In this document: piece after piece, positions 16,550 through 29,100 of the stretch
How the letters are laid out: every line of letters starts with the position of its first letter
Position numbering within the stretch: position 1 is the first letter of the stretch
From: Deltaproteobacteria bacterium
GTDB lineage: Bacteria; Myxococcota_A; JAADFL01
Direction of reading: 5' to 3'
DNA: 40,163 nucleotides
Assembly (NCBI GenBank): GCA_013152945.1
Contig: JAADFL010000025.1
Location: 1 to 40,163, forward strand
The notes under the pieces: generated by a model
Database searches by the model: none
What the model saw: only the letters and a program-made list of their open reading frames with translations
Told to the model about the DNA's origin: nothing
Position numbers and translations under genes: made by a program

Positions 16550-18712
16550 ATGGGTGTGCCGATTTTCCTTGAGGTCTTCAGAGAGGATGAACTGCTTGAA
16601 AAAATTTCCCTTGATAAAAAGGTCATCAAGATAGGCAGGCTTGCCTCGGCTCATGTGCGTATTGATGATGATGATGTATCGCGGGTCCATGCAGTGATTG
16701 AGGTTTCCGGGCCAGGCGAAATCTTTATTATCGATATGGGTAGCGCTAAGGGAACGTCTGTCAATGGCAAGAAAGTAACTACCAAAAGCAGGATATCCGA
16801 GGGTGATGAAATTGTCCTGGGAAAAATAAGAATCCTGGTTCATACGGATCCCGAAAAGATTGGAGTTCTTGAAACCGCCGGTGATGAACCAGAGGTGGAC
16901 AAGGGCGGGCAAGAAGAAGACTTAAAAGAGGACTCGGGTAAATCAGCGGAAGATAAAGTCATTGGGAATGAAGAGGAATCGGACTCCGTCTCCAAAGAAT
17001 CTCCTCCACGGGATGCTAAAGAAACTGTTATGCAGGAAACTGCAAAGTCTGAGACTGAGCCTCCGGCAGAGGCACAGAAGGTGCGCGAAATCAGTGGAAC
17101 GGGCGAACCGGTGGAACAGGAAGAGGAATCCGGCAGGGACTCGGAGCCGGAAGACCTGCCGGAACAGGAAGCTCTGGACGAGGATGACTATCCGGAAGAT
17201 GAAGAAGATCTGCATGACTATGAAGAGGGTTACCACGAGGATTACGAAGAATATGAAGGCTATGATCCTGATTTGAGTCTTACCGAGGAGGATTTGGAGG
17301 AGATTGAGGATCATAGGGCTGGCGAGGTCCTCCAGGTCAAGATGTTCTGGGAAGATACCATGCTCGGAGTCGAGCACCTGAACCCAAAGAAAAACCAAGT
17401 GATAACCGTAGGTGAAGACAAGAAGGCCCATTTTTACGTTCCTACCGATTCAGAAATGGATCTGTGGCCGTTGGTGAAGGTCGAGACAGGCGAATACCTG
17501 CTTTGTATAGCAGAAGGCATGGAAGGATATGTGGAAAGAGGTGGTGAGCGGACTTCTGTAAAGACATTGGTGGAAGAACGAAAAGCCAGGCCCAGTGATG
17601 AAGGAGATGGAATTTATGAGTATCCATTTCCAGGCGATGCCACGGCTCATGTTGCCTATGATACGGTGGAGTTCGACATCAAGTTCGTGGTTCCCGGTAA
17701 AAAAGTGGTGGTACCGTGGTGGACCACCATAAACTGGGCATTATTTCAGACCTTCATTTTAACCGCTGCTTTGGAAATTGCAGTATTGGGGCTTGCATTC
17801 TGGTATCCACCCGAAGCAGAGAGCTTGAGCCTCGACCTGTTTTCTACTCCCAACCGCTTTGTCAAGTTCATTATTCAGGCGCCAAAGGAAAAAAAGAAAA
17901 AGAATCTCAAGCTCGGCAAGAAACCGGGTAACAAGGGAAATGCCGGCAGGTACAAAGGCAAGGAAGGCCGGGCCGGCAACAAGAACAAGCCTATCAAGAA
18001 AAAGAAACTTTCCAGCGAGGACATCAAGAAGTGGCTGGATGCCACCAAGAGAGCCAGGGATGCAAAGGTTGCGAAGAGCAAGGGAATATTGAAGATACTT
18101 GGAAATGCAGGAGGAAGTTCCGGGCTCTCCAGCGTGTTCGGCCGAAGCGGACTGGGGGGTGATATCGACAGGGCCTTGGGTGGTGTCACTGGTGGCGCCG
18201 GCACGGGGAATTCCGACCTCGGAGGCTATGGAGGCCTGGGCGAAAGGGGCACGGGGCCTGGTGGAGGAGGCACGGGTGACCTGATTGGTCTTGGGAGATT
18301 GGGCACAGCCGGACGGGGTGGTGATGGTAACGGTTATGGTTACGGCATGGGTCAACTTGGCCGAAAGGGTGAACGAGGTGTATCGGTAGAGACAGGCCAG
18401 GCCATCATCATGGGAGCCTTGGATCGGTCTATTATCAAACGGGTTATCAGGAGTCACAGGGCCCAGATAAAGTATTGTTATGATCGAGAATTGGTCAGGA
18501 CAAAGGGATTGTTCGGCAAGATAGTGGTTCAATTTACAATACAACCTTCGGGAAGAGTATCACAGGCGAGTGTGGCACAGACTACCATGCATAACCGGAA
18601 CGTGGAGAACTGCGTGGTAACCCGGATCAAGACATGGCGTTTTCCGAAGCCAAAAGGTGGAGGTATTGTCATCGTCAAGTATCCGTTTATATTCAAGACG
18701 GCGGGAAATTAG
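16550..18712 (+). CDS. FHA-domain inner-membrane protein with AgmX/PglI C-terminal domain (GltG/PglI-like)
   Basis: A 720-residue protein with this order: FHA domain (residues 5-100; G29-R30, S44, H47 and N72-G73 match the phosphothreonine-binding positions), a very acidic linker (about 105-245), a second conserved beta-rich domain (about 255-385), one TM segment (about 393-418), a Lys-rich then Gly-rich periplasmic linker, and a TonB-like AgmX/PglI domain (about 618-720) with the two conserved cysteines in IKYCYDRELV and ENCVVTRIKTW. This matches PglI/GltG of the M. xanthus gliding machine, where the FHA domain is cytoplasmic and the C-terminus reaches into the periplasm. GGAG (16539-16542) lies seven bases before the ATG. 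An intact FHA suggests control by a Ser/Thr kinase, but no kinase gene is in the window. Confidence 0.88.
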   Translation: MGVPIFLEVFREDELLEKISLDKKVIKIGRLASAHVRIDDDDVSRVHAVIEVSGPGEIFIIDMGSAKGTSVNGKKVTTKSRISEGDEIVLGKIRILVHTDPEKIGVLETAGDEPEVDKGGQEEDLKEDSGKSAEDKVIGNEEESDSVSKESPPRDAKETVMQETAKSETEPPAEAQKVREISGTGEPVEQEEESGRDSEPEDLPEQEALDEDDYPEDEEDLHDYEEGYHEDYEEYEGYDPDLSLTEEDLEEIEDHRAGEVLQVKMFWEDTMLGVEHLNPKKNQVITVGEDKKAHFYVPTDSEMDLWPLVKVETGEYLLCIAEGMEGYVERGGERTSVKTLVEERKARPSDEGDGIYEYPFPGDATAHVAYDTVEFDIKFVVPGKKVVVPWWTTINWALFQTFILTAALEIAVLGLAFWYPPEAESLSLDLFSTPNRFVKFIIQAPKEKKKKNLKLGKKPGNKGNAGRYKGKEGRAGNKNKPIKKKKLSSEDIKKWLDATKRARDAKVAKSKGILKILGNAGGSSGLSSVFGRSGLGGDIDRALGGVTGGAGTGNSDLGGYGGLGERGTGPGGGGTGDLIGLGRLGTAGRGGDGNGYGYGMGQLGRKGERGVSVETGQAIIMGALDRSIIKRVIRSHRAQIKYCYDRELVRTKGLFGKIVVQFTIQPSGRVSQASVAQTTMHNRNVENCVVTRIKTWRFPKPKGGGIVIVKYPFIFKTAGN

Positions 18713-18818
18713 GTTATCCCCGCTTTATGGATAGTCTTGACGACAGGTGCTTTTCCCGCTGTTTTTCATAATTAGTGATCTTGGCAAATGAAACTGTTTT
18801 GAACTCACTTTTTTGAAA

Positions 18819-18887
18819 TGGTAATGATTTGAATCATTCGGACGGCAGCTTGAAATCCGGGTATCCCGCCAAGGATTTCAATTACCA
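18819..18887. other. Nested inverted repeats in a 588-base gap (possible structured RNA or cruciform)
   Basis: The contiguous arm 18873-18887 is complementary to two separate pieces: TTGAAATCC (18850-18858) and TGGTAA (18819-18824), all perfect. Between these two pieces lies a further hairpin, AATGATT-TG-AATCATT (18823-18838), and the apical loop holds CGGG-TAT-CCCG (18858-18868). No T-run follows, so it is not a standard terminator. The rest of the gap (18713-19300) contains a loose TTGATA/GAAAAT pair (18940-18968) and TTGACT (19054-19059) without a good -10, and no convincing gene. Confidence 0.5.
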
Positions 18888-19300
18888 AAAACAAATGGTT
18901 ATTACCTGCCCCGAGCTGATATGCAATTTTGTCACTTCCTTGATAGGCAGAACTCCTTGTATGAAAATTGCCGAAACTCCGGATTTCATGTTTGGACTTC
19001 GTCAATAATTCGGAGCCGAACCCATCTAACGGCCTTCTTCTTCTGAAAATTCCTTGACTTTAGGCACCCTCATGGTAGTAAAAAAAATGCGGGTATTGAA
19101 AGATTCCCGTCTTAATAAATGTGAAACGAGGATCAGGAGTAGGGTATATATGTTACAGCCTGTCAATGCCGGAAATGCCGACATGGCAATAATGAATTGC
19201 GTGACTTGTCGTAATGGTTCCCTGCGCATGCCGCTGCTGACCCTTGTTGGAGTTTTTAGGGCGGATTGTGCCGGGCAACGCCTATTTTGGAGGCAATATA

Positions 19301-20161
19301 ATGGTTAGGCAGTTGTGGTTGGTCGTTTTGATATTATTGTTTGCTTTTTCGGCATGCACTGAAAGAAAGCAGGCGGTCGAGCACAATAACAAGGGGGTTC
19401 ACTACGCCAGGGACGGCTATTATGACGCGGCTGTGGGAGAGTTCAAAAAGGCCTTGGCATTGAACCAGGACTACTCGGAATGCAGGGTGAATCTCGGACT
19501 CGTGTACATGAAGATGAAAAGGTGGGACGATGCAAAAGAGCAGTTTAATAAAGCGGTCAAGCAAGCCCCGGATAATGCGGAGGCAAGGTTCAACCTGGGA
19601 ATGGTATTCTTGCAAAAAAAGGATTACTCCAGCGCGGAAAAACAATTCAAGAAGGCGGTAGAACTCAACCCCGGGCATGCCAAGGCCAACTACAATCTGG
19701 GCGTAGTGGCCCAGGAGCTCGGCAGGAAATCGGAAGCCATCAGGGCCTATGAAAGAGCGATTGAATTGGATAAAGAGTTAATAGATGCATATATTCGTCT
19801 TGCTCAAATCTACCATGAACAAGGAGCATATGATCGCGCTGTTGGCGTTCTCCTGGACGCAGCCAGGATCAGGGATAACAATGAATTTCTTTTCAATAAT
19901 CTGGGCATGGCGTATGTGGGCCAGGAGAAGTATGAACAGGCTGTGGATGCCTTTGAAAAATCGGTAAAGATAAATTCCAAATATCCTGCGGCACAATTCA
20001 ACCTGGGGATGACATATGCAAAGTTGGAGAAAAACATTCCGGCAATGGAGCACTTGGAGGCCTACTTGAGGATTGCCAAGCGCGAAGACGATCCGGACAG
20101 GTTCGAGCAAGCACAGCAGACGATAAGTATCTTGATGAAAAAACAGTACGGCGGCCAATAA
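19301..20161 (+). CDS. TPR lipoprotein (second in the Glt-like locus)
   Basis: A 286-residue lipoprotein with lipobox FSA-C (Cys19) and about seven consecutive TPRs in near-consensus form (for example AKANYNLGVVAQELGRKSEA, EFLFNNLGMAYVGQEKYEQA). The fold resembles PilF/Tgl-type pilotins and AglT. The ATG at 19301 is set by GGAGG (19289-19293) at seven bases; the frame continues 57 bases upstream, but those codons show no signal peptide logic. The gene ends 37 bases before the start of the giant TPR gene. It probably sits on the inner leaflet of the outer membrane and helps assembly of the machine or binds the same partners as the longer TPR lipoprotein. The assignment as lipoprotein is firm; the partner is inferred. 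Confidence 0.85.
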   Translation: MVRQLWLVVLILLFAFSACTERKQAVEHNNKGVHYARDGYYDAAVGEFKKALALNQDYSECRVNLGLVYMKMKRWDDAKEQFNKAVKQAPDNAEARFNLGMVFLQKKDYSSAEKQFKKAVELNPGHAKANYNLGVVAQELGRKSEAIRAYERAIELDKELIDAYIRLAQIYHEQGAYDRAVGVLLDAARIRDNNEFLFNNLGMAYVGQEKYEQAVDAFEKSVKINSKYPAAQFNLGMTYAKLEKNIPAMEHLEAYLRIAKREDDPDRFEQAQQTISILMKKQYGGQ

Positions 20162-20198
20162 TAATTCTTGATGCCTGCCGGGCACCGCAGAGGAGACG

Positions 20199-23100
20199 AT
20201 GAGCGCAGCGTTGGCTAATAATCTCCGGGAAGCCCTGGGGCACCTCAGGCGCAATCCGGCGAATGATGAGGCTTTATCCCGATGTGAATCCCTTCTTCGT
20301 GATAGAGGCAGGTTTGGAGATCTTGTACGCCTATACGAAGAATTGGCACTTGTGCTTCCACCGGATGAGGCGGCACGAATGCTTGTCAAGGCGGGTAGAT
20401 TATGGCGTGAACATCTTGGCAACAGGGAAGGGTCGAGACTGGCTTTTTTAAAATCCTTGAAATTTCGGGAGACAATCGAGGCCCTGGATGCGCTGATCGA
20501 CATGGCCTTGGAATCCAGGAACTGGTGGGGGGCAGCCGGTTTCATGGAAAAACGCGCAGAGCTCCTGGATGAACCGGTGGAAAAGGCCGAGGCATTTATT
20601 AAAGCGGCCGAGCTTTACAAGGACAGGCTGAGAAGGAACAGGGAATCGGCATTTCTTTACAGGAAGGCATTTCTGGTGGCTCCTGCAAGGGTGGATATCT
20701 TCGAGAACGAGATTGCGATTCGTAGTTCAAGGGGAACATGGGCCGAGGTAACAAGAACCCTTGAGATGCTGGAAGATGTGCAGCCCGAGGCAGAGGTTTT
20801 ATCCAAAGCGTATCTTTTGGCCGGGGAGGCCCTTTCAGAAGCGCCGTTGCAAAGTGAAAGGGCCTTGGATTGCCTGGACCGGCTCCGGGAACTGGGCGTT
20901 GAAGCAGAGCGAGCCGAGGAGTTGAAGGCCAAGATAGAAGCGGACCGGCAGGATAGTAAGAAACGGATTCGCGCATTGCGGGAAGCTGCTTTGAATGCAC
21001 ATAACAAACTCGAAGCGAGCAGTCTCTATTTGAAGGTAGCCGACCTTTACATAGTAGCTGAATCAGACAAGGAGCGAGCTGTAGAAAATGTCGAAAGGGC
21101 ATTGTTATTGCACCCGGGGCATATGGAGGCGATTTACTTCCTGGAGAGGCTGTACTCCGAAGGTGAGAAGTTCAAAGAACTGGTCGAGTTCCTGGAAAAG
21201 GCCGCTGCCGGCTTGTTGGATGAAGAGGATAGGGTTGATGTTCACCTTAAACTCGCGCTCCTGTGCACGACATACCTGGAAAATCCCGAGAAGGCCATAG
21301 AACATTACAAGGCTGTACTGAAAGCCGATCCCAGCAACCAGGAAGCTGTTGACTCGTTGAGAGAATATTTCCAAGCCAAGGGTGATATCAATTCGGCTGT
21401 CGGGTTTCTTTTGAAAGCAGCAGAGAACTCGGGCTTGTCAGCGCAACGGGTTTCTTTTTTCAAACAGGCTGCTGAATTACAGCACGACGCGGAGGATCTG
21501 GACGGAGCCGGGAAGAGTTACGAGAGAATCCTTGAGGATGATCCGTTCAATGAAGAAGCGATGGACTCCCTGGTAGAGATTTACAGGGCCTTGAGCCTTA
21601 ACAGGGAGCTTGCTTCCATTCTCGGCAGGATTGCAGACATAAACACCGGTCAGGCCAGGAAAGAAAAGTTGTTGGAATGGGCACGAGTCCTCGAGGCTGA
21701 CTTGGAAGATCCTCTTGGTGCCTTTGACGCTCTTTCCAGAACGATAATTGAATTTCCGGATGACAATGGTTTTCGAAAAGAGCTTGGCAGACTTGCAGAG
21801 AAAACCGGCAAACTCAAAGAATTGGCTCGACTATACGAGGAGTCCCTGGCCGGTTCTCCAAAGAATGAAGATTGGATGTCCTTGATGTTCGAACTTGCCG
21901 ATTTGTACAAGGGTCGGATCGAGGATTATCGAAAAGCAGAAGAATGCTACCGGAGGATTATAGAGGTGGAGCCGGCCGACCACCGTGCCTTTGCTTCCCT
22001 GAAGGCCCTCTATGAAATGGGCGGCCGGTGGGCAAACCTGGTCGAGCTGTTGAGCCAAAGGGCTGAAATGTTCGAAGAGACCCACCCGGATGAGGCCGTA
22101 TCCCTTTGGAAAGAAAGTTGCGAGGTATACAGGGAGCATTTGCGCTCACCCGAAAAGGCCATTGCAACAGCAAGACGGATTTTACAACTGGCTCCGGATG
22201 ATGGGGAGACCGAAGAACACTTGCTGTCATTGCTCGTGAGCGAACGAAAATGGAAAGAATATACGGATTACCTTATGGCGAAGGCCGAGGCGGCAGAAGA
22301 GACGGCCGACAAGATCGCAATATACAAGCAAATACTGCATGTCTTGGAAACTAACGGTGGTGATTACCAGGTTGCGGCCGAAATCGCCGGAAGAATCGTG
22401 GAAGTTGCTCCGGAAGATTACGAGGCAGTGAAAAAATTTGCCGGATTTCTCAAACACCTGGGACGCTGGGAAGAATATGCATCGGCTCTACAAAGGGTTT
22501 TACAGATTTGCCGGTCCGAACCGGACAAGTGTGAACCGGCAATCATTCGGGATTTGAATTTGGAGCTTGCTTCTGTCTTGGAATGGCAGTTGGAAAGGCC
22601 GGATTCGGCTGCTCAGGAATATGCATCGATAGTTCGAGAAGATCCCTCTTGTGAACAAGCCGTCCAGGCACTGGAGAGGTTGATTGATATAGAGTCTGCG
22701 GCGCCATATGCATCAGAGGTTCTTGAACCCGTATTCGAAAAAAACGAGGATTGGCCTAAGTTGGTAAAGGTTCTGAAGGTAAAACTGAAGGGCATTTCAG
22801 GGAGAGCCAGGAGTAAACTTCAAAAGAGGATAAGCAAGATTGCCGAAGAGAAACTGGAGAGGGTGGACGAAGCTTTTGACGGCTATGCTGCGGCATTCGA
22901 GGGGGATCCGGACAGCAATACGGCAAAGGAAGAGTTGGAACGGGTGGCTGCAGAGACCGGCCGCTGGTCTGAATTGGCCGATATTTTCATCAGGACCGAG
23001 AACGAATTGGACGATTCTGCCAAGGCCGCTGGTTTGAAACTGGACGCAGCTAAAATTCTCGTCCATCGTTTGGGAAAGCTGGATCAGGCGGCTTCCATAT

Positions 23101-26100
23101 ACAAGGAGTTGTACACGGCCGATCCGAACAACCAGGAAGTATTCGATGATTTGGCCGAATTGTATCGACGATTGGATATTCCAGGTGATTTGGCCGCACT
23201 TCTGGTGGGACATGCGGGCCGGGTCGAGGACCCTGAACGGGCTGCCGATTATTTACGCGAGGCCGCCGACCTCTTCGAGGAAAAGTTGGACGATTTGGCC
23301 AGTGCTGCAGATGCCTTGAAGGGAATAATCGAGATTCGGCCCGGAGACAAGGAAATACTGGCGCGTTTAGCCAGATTGTACGAACGGGATCAGGACTGGC
23401 ATGGGTTGGAGAGTGTGCTGAAAGCATTGGCCGATCAGGCCGGTGAAGACAGTGAGCGGACGGCTATGGAGATCATGTTGGGCCAACTCCAGGCAGGCCC
23501 GTTGTCCAGCGGTGAGGAAGCAGTAGTTACTTTCTCCGGAATACTCGAAAGGGATCCGGAGAATGAAGACGCCCTTGCCGGGTTGGAGGAATTTCTCGAA
23601 GATGATGCGTTGAAGGTCGATGCATCCAAGGTCCTCGTTCCCATATACAGGCATAACAAGGAATGGGCTCGTGCCATAGAAGCCATGGAAATATTGTGTG
23701 AGGCCGAGGCCGACAAGGGCCGAAGGAAAGAAATACTGGATGAAATAGCACGGATCTATGGGGAAGAGTTGAAGCGGCGTGATATGCAGATCGTAACGCT
23801 GCTACGAATCTTGAAGGAAATTCCCCAAGACAATGAACTGAGAATGAGGATCGAAAGTATTGCTTCGGATCTCGATGCATGGGAAGAGGTCGTGGCCGCG
23901 TACGAAGATCTGCTTGAAGGATCGCAGGGAGAACTATGGGTCCAATTGCGATTGGCATTGGCCAGGATCTATTCAGAAGGCCTGGAGAATAATGAGAGGG
24001 CGCTTGAACAATTGAGGGCCTTGTCGGCTGCCGATCCTGCCAGAGAAGATGTCAGGATCGCTGAAATCGACTTGCTACGTAAGCTCGGCAAGTTTGAAGA
24101 CTTGGCTGAAGTCCTCGAGGTTGAGGCAGGGCGGGCGGCGGACAGCGGTAACACGGACCGGCAAAAAGAGTTGCTCCTGGAACTGGGTGCAATCGCCAGA
24201 GAAAGGCTGGGTGATGTTCATAGGGCTATTGAGGCATACGAGACATTGGCTGCCTTGGATAAGTCGGATCGTGCGGTGGCATTGACGAGGATTTCCCTGT
24301 ACCGTGAAGCCGGGAGATGGGAAGACCTGGTTTCGGCCTTAAGAGAGCAGGCGGAGTCTACCGGCGACGTGGATATGGCTGTCGCACACAGATTGGATCT
24401 GGCAGAGGTGTTGGAACGGGAATTGTCCAGGCCCAATGAGGCGATCACCGTTTATGCGAGGCTTTTGCAGAGCGACGATCAACCACCGGAGGCGGTAAAA
24501 GCTCTGGAAAGGCTTTTATCCGGTGAAACTACACGGAAGGCTGCTGCAGAGGTGCTGGCACCTTACTATGAAAGAGTAAAAGATTGGCGTCGGCGAATCG
24601 AAACTCTCGAAGTGATTATTGAGGAGGAAAAAGAAACAGAGACCAGAAAGAGACTCCTTTTGGAAATAGCTTCATTGTACGAACAACAATTGGAAAGTCC
24701 GGCCTTGGCTTTCGTGACCTTGTGCAGGCCTTTCAGGGAGAACCCCAACGATGTTGACCTGGAAGAACATTTGGCCTCCCTGGCAAGGGAAGCCGGCCAA
24801 GAAGAGGAGCTTGCGGCGGTATTGGACGAGATCCTGGGGCTTCAAGACTTGGAGACATCGAGAAAGGTCGAGTTGGGACTCAAGTTGGCCGCTCTACAGA
24901 ACGAAAAGCTGGGAGACTCATCAGCGGCTCTGGGGACGTACAAAGCGATACTGAAGTGGGAGCCTTCGAATGCTGATGCGATTGCAGGCCTTGCAGAGCT
25001 TTCAGAACAAGGAGGTAATTGGCAGGAAGTTGTTACCGCCCTGGAGATGAAAATTCAATCAGAAGAGGAACCTGTGGAAAAGGCGAGGCTTTTCTTGAAG
25101 CTGGGGGATACCAGGAGGGAAAAGCTTGAGGATCCGCAGGGAGCTTTGTCAGCATACGAATCCGCCAGGGAATGCAAACCGGACGATATCGATATCATGG
25201 ACAGGATGATCGACCTGTACGAAGATCTGGAGAGATGGCGGGATCTTGCTGTGTTGCTTCCTGAGAGGATAGCCAAATCCTCTGGTGATGAAAGGGTCGA
25301 GTTGGAATTGTCCCTGGCCAGAGTGCTGGAGGAAGAGCTGGAAGACTATGAAGGGGCGGTGGATGTTTACACATCCATACTTGATAGGCATCCGGGAAAC
25401 GAAGAGGCTATAGAGGCCTTGGACGACATAATGAAAGTCGAGGGTGTGGATGCGGAAAAGGTTGCGGACGTGCTCGATCCTATTTTCTTGGCTCGTAAGG
25501 ATTGGGGCAAGCTGTTAGGAAATTATGAAGTCAGGCTTTCCAAGTCCAGGGACCCGGCGGCCAGGTTGGATTGGTACAAGGCTATGGCGGGCATCTGTGA
25601 AAAAGAGATGGAACAGCCCGCAGCAGCTTTCTACATATTGTCCAGGGCCTATGGAGAAGGATTCGATGACAGGAAAGTCGAATTGGAACTCTACAGGTTG
25701 GCCGAATCCACCGGGAAACTTGAAGAATTAGCCCGTGAATTGGCTATGTCCGCCGAGGAGGCTCAAGACCCGGTAAAGAAATCCGGACTGTACTGGAAAC
25801 TTGGAAGACTTCATAAGAACAGGCTGGGAGATCAGGAACAGGCGGTAACTTACTATGAAATGGCCGCTGATTTGGTTCCGAACGACAAGCGCATCCTTAC
25901 AGAATTAGCAGGTATTTACGAAGAACTCGAAACATGGAGCAAATGGGTCGAAGTACAGAAGAAAAGGATAGAGCAAAAAGAAAAAGAATTGGCCGAGAGA
26001 GCGGAACATGAGGCCCAAGTAGAGGGGGATGCCGATTCATCGACAATACCGGTGGAGGTGGATGAATCGGAAATAGAATCCGTTGAAGAAGAACCAAGAC

Positions 26101-29100
26101 AGGGCCGGGATGAAGAAGAGGTAGAGGAAGAAAGTGAGGAAAGTGAAGAAGAAACCCTGGAAAACCTCTATCTTGACACTGCCTCTGTATTGAGAGAAGA
26201 ACTTGGTGACATCGATGCTGCTATTGCACTGCTCGAGTCTGCCAAGTCCAAGGGAGTTGCGACTGAAGCCATTGAAGGAGATCTGGTGGATCTCTATATT
26301 GAAAACGGAAGCTGGGAGGCCCTTACCACCACCCTGGAAGAGAGGATCGCACACCAGGAAAAAGGGCCAGGTCTTTCCTCCATGCTTCTGAACCTGGCAA
26401 GAATATACAAGACGAAGCTCGGTGAGCCGGATCGTGGGTTGGATTTATTGGCTGAGGCGATTGATGCCGACCCGGAGAACAGAGAGGCTCTCGAGGAAAT
26501 GACATCTTTTTTGGAGGATGAAGACCGAAAAGATAAAGCAGCCGGAGTTCTGGTGGAGCATGCTGAACGGCTGGAGGCATGGGACGTTCTGTCCAGGGCA
26601 CTGGAGGTTGCCGTGGACATGGCGCATGATAAAGATCAAGGGGATCTGCTCAGAAAGGCCGCATGGGTACATGAGAAGAAGTTGAATGAGCCTGAGGTGG
26701 CTTTCGCGTATTTGAGCAGGGCTTTCAGGCTATCTCCTTTGATGCAGGATGTTCTGGAAGAGATTGAACGCCTGGTTGAAGTTACAAATAGTTACGAGGC
26801 TGCGGCGGGATTGTTCGAGGAAATGGCGGAACGTCTTGAATTTTCAGACAGAGCCGCGGCTGTAGACTTGTTTGCAAGGGCTGCCGGCATCTACATGGAG
26901 AAATTGGATCTGCCGGATCTGGCTGCAAGTTGTTACAGGCAGGTTTTGGACGTGGATCCCGAGCATGCAGAAGCTTTAAGGGGGCTTGTGAAGGTTTGTA
27001 AAGCAAGGGAGGCATGGGATGACTTGGCCGATGCCTTGTCAAGGGCTATCGCCGTAACAGGTGCAGGACCGGAGTTGGCTGAATTAGTATTCGAACTGGG
27101 CGAGGTCTATGAAAAACACCTGGATGACCTGCAAAGAGCAAGGGAGAATTACGAGCAAGTGTTGTCCATGGATGCAGCTCATCGTGGGGCACTGGAGGCT
27201 CTTGAAAGAGTTTATGAAGATTTCGAGGAATGGGGGCCCTTGTTTGAAATTTATGAAAAGGCGCGGGAACTGGCATCAAGCGAGGAAGCAAAAATCGAGT
27301 TTACCGCGAAAATGGCTGATCTGGCCGGTGAAGAACTCGGCATGAGGGAAAGGGCCATTGAACTGTGGAACGAACTGCTGGTAGCAGACCCCGAGGATCC
27401 GGATGCATTGGAGGCCCTGGAAGAACTCTACACCGCTACGGAGCGATGGCAGGATCTGGTCGAGATATACCGGAAGCAACTGGAATCTACCGTGGAGGAC
27501 GAGGAAAAGATCCGGCTTTTTACAAAGCTGGGTTATCTTCGCAGTGAAAAGATCAAGGAGTTGGACCAGGCCAAGACCGATTGGATTTGCGTCTTGAGGC
27601 TCGAACCGAACAACATGACGGCCTTGGCAATGTTGATGGAGGTGTACGAAGAAAAAGAGGAATGGGAAGATCTGGCCGCCATACTGAAACGTCTATGTTC
27701 ATTGCAGAAGAACGACGAGGTTAAGAAATCTCTGTACCTCAAGCTCGCTCTTGTTTACGGTGACAAGCTTGGCCGAAGGCAGGATGCAATAGCAGCGGGC
27801 AAGGAGGTACTGGAACTTGATCCTCTTACCGAGGAGGAGTTGGACAAATTGGCCGGAATTTTCCTGGACAACGAGGCATGGGAGGAAGCATCCGGTGTCC
27901 TCGAACGCAGGTGGGAACTTGCCGAGGATGAGCTGGAACAGGTGGAAGTACGCCGCAATATTGCAGAGATGTGGCGTGACCGGGCAATGGATGCAGGTAG
28001 GGCTGCACTGGAATACGAGAAGATTCTCAAAGCCGTTCCCTCGAATGAGCAAGCATTCAAGGCCCTGGATGAAATATTACGGACGAGAAGAGAATGGAAG
28101 AAACTTGCAACAGCCTTTGAAAGCAGGGGACAAGCCCTGGTGGAGTCAGGGGCCGATATCGGCGAAATAGTCGAGCACTATAGCGATCTGGCTGATATTT
28201 ATGAGAAAAAACTGGATGATCCGGTAAAGGCTCTGGCCGCCTGGAGAAGGGTGCTGGAAGTAGCCCCGGACAGTGGAGATGCAAGAGTTGAGGTAGAGCG
28301 GCTGGCTGCTGAAACAGGTGGTTTCGGTGAATTGGTTGAATCATTGGCTTCACTGATAGAAGAAGCGGATACTCCTTCTGCAGCAATTGGTTTGAGGTTG
28401 ACCAGGGCTCGAGTTCTCAAGGACGAACTGGATGATCTCGATCAAGCGGAGGAGGAATTCAAAGCAATTCTGGAAATAGCGCCGGAGAACAAGGAAGCTC
28501 TGGACTCTTTGGCCGCTTTGCTTAAAAAGAAAAAAGAATTCGGAGATCTTTCCGAGATTCTCGAAAGGCGCGCACATTGTGAAGAAGGACAGGCAAGGGC
28601 CGCTTTTCTGTTGGAAGCCGCCAAGGTCAGTGAAGAAAACCTTGACGATATGGAAAGGGCTACCAAACTGCGCAAGGAGGTGCTCCGGCTTGGAGGTGAA
28701 GCCTCGGAGGAGGCTCTTGAGGAACTTCGGCGTTCGTTGTCGCAGACTGAAGAGTTCGAAGAGTTGGCATCGGTGCTGGAGGATGCGGTCAGCCGGTCCG
28801 ACAGCAAGATAGATACCAGGAATAGTTTGGAGGAGCTAGCCCGGATTTACGAGAAGAAGCTGAAACAAGCAGACAAGGCAATCGAGAAACTTGAGATAGT
28901 AACAAAAGAGCACCCCAGGTATAGACCGGCATGGAAGGCCCTGGAAAGACTTTATCATAAAGAGGGAAAGTGGCGTGAGCTGATCGAGGTATACAATAAA
29001 CTTGTGACTTTGGCCGAAGAGGACGGGGAAAGGGTCGAACTTTATGCCAATGCGGCTGCGATTTGGGAAGAGGAATTCGGCGAGCGCGTAATGGCCATCG

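Noticed and set aside
19184-19201. TGGCA...TTGC resembling a sigma54 promoter
   Set aside because: The GG to GC distance is 12 bases instead of the required 10.
19054-19308. Plus-strand frame of 84 codons in the large gap
   Set aside because: Starts inside a promoter-like word, lacks a ribosome site, and its composition is not protein-like; it runs into the next real gene start.
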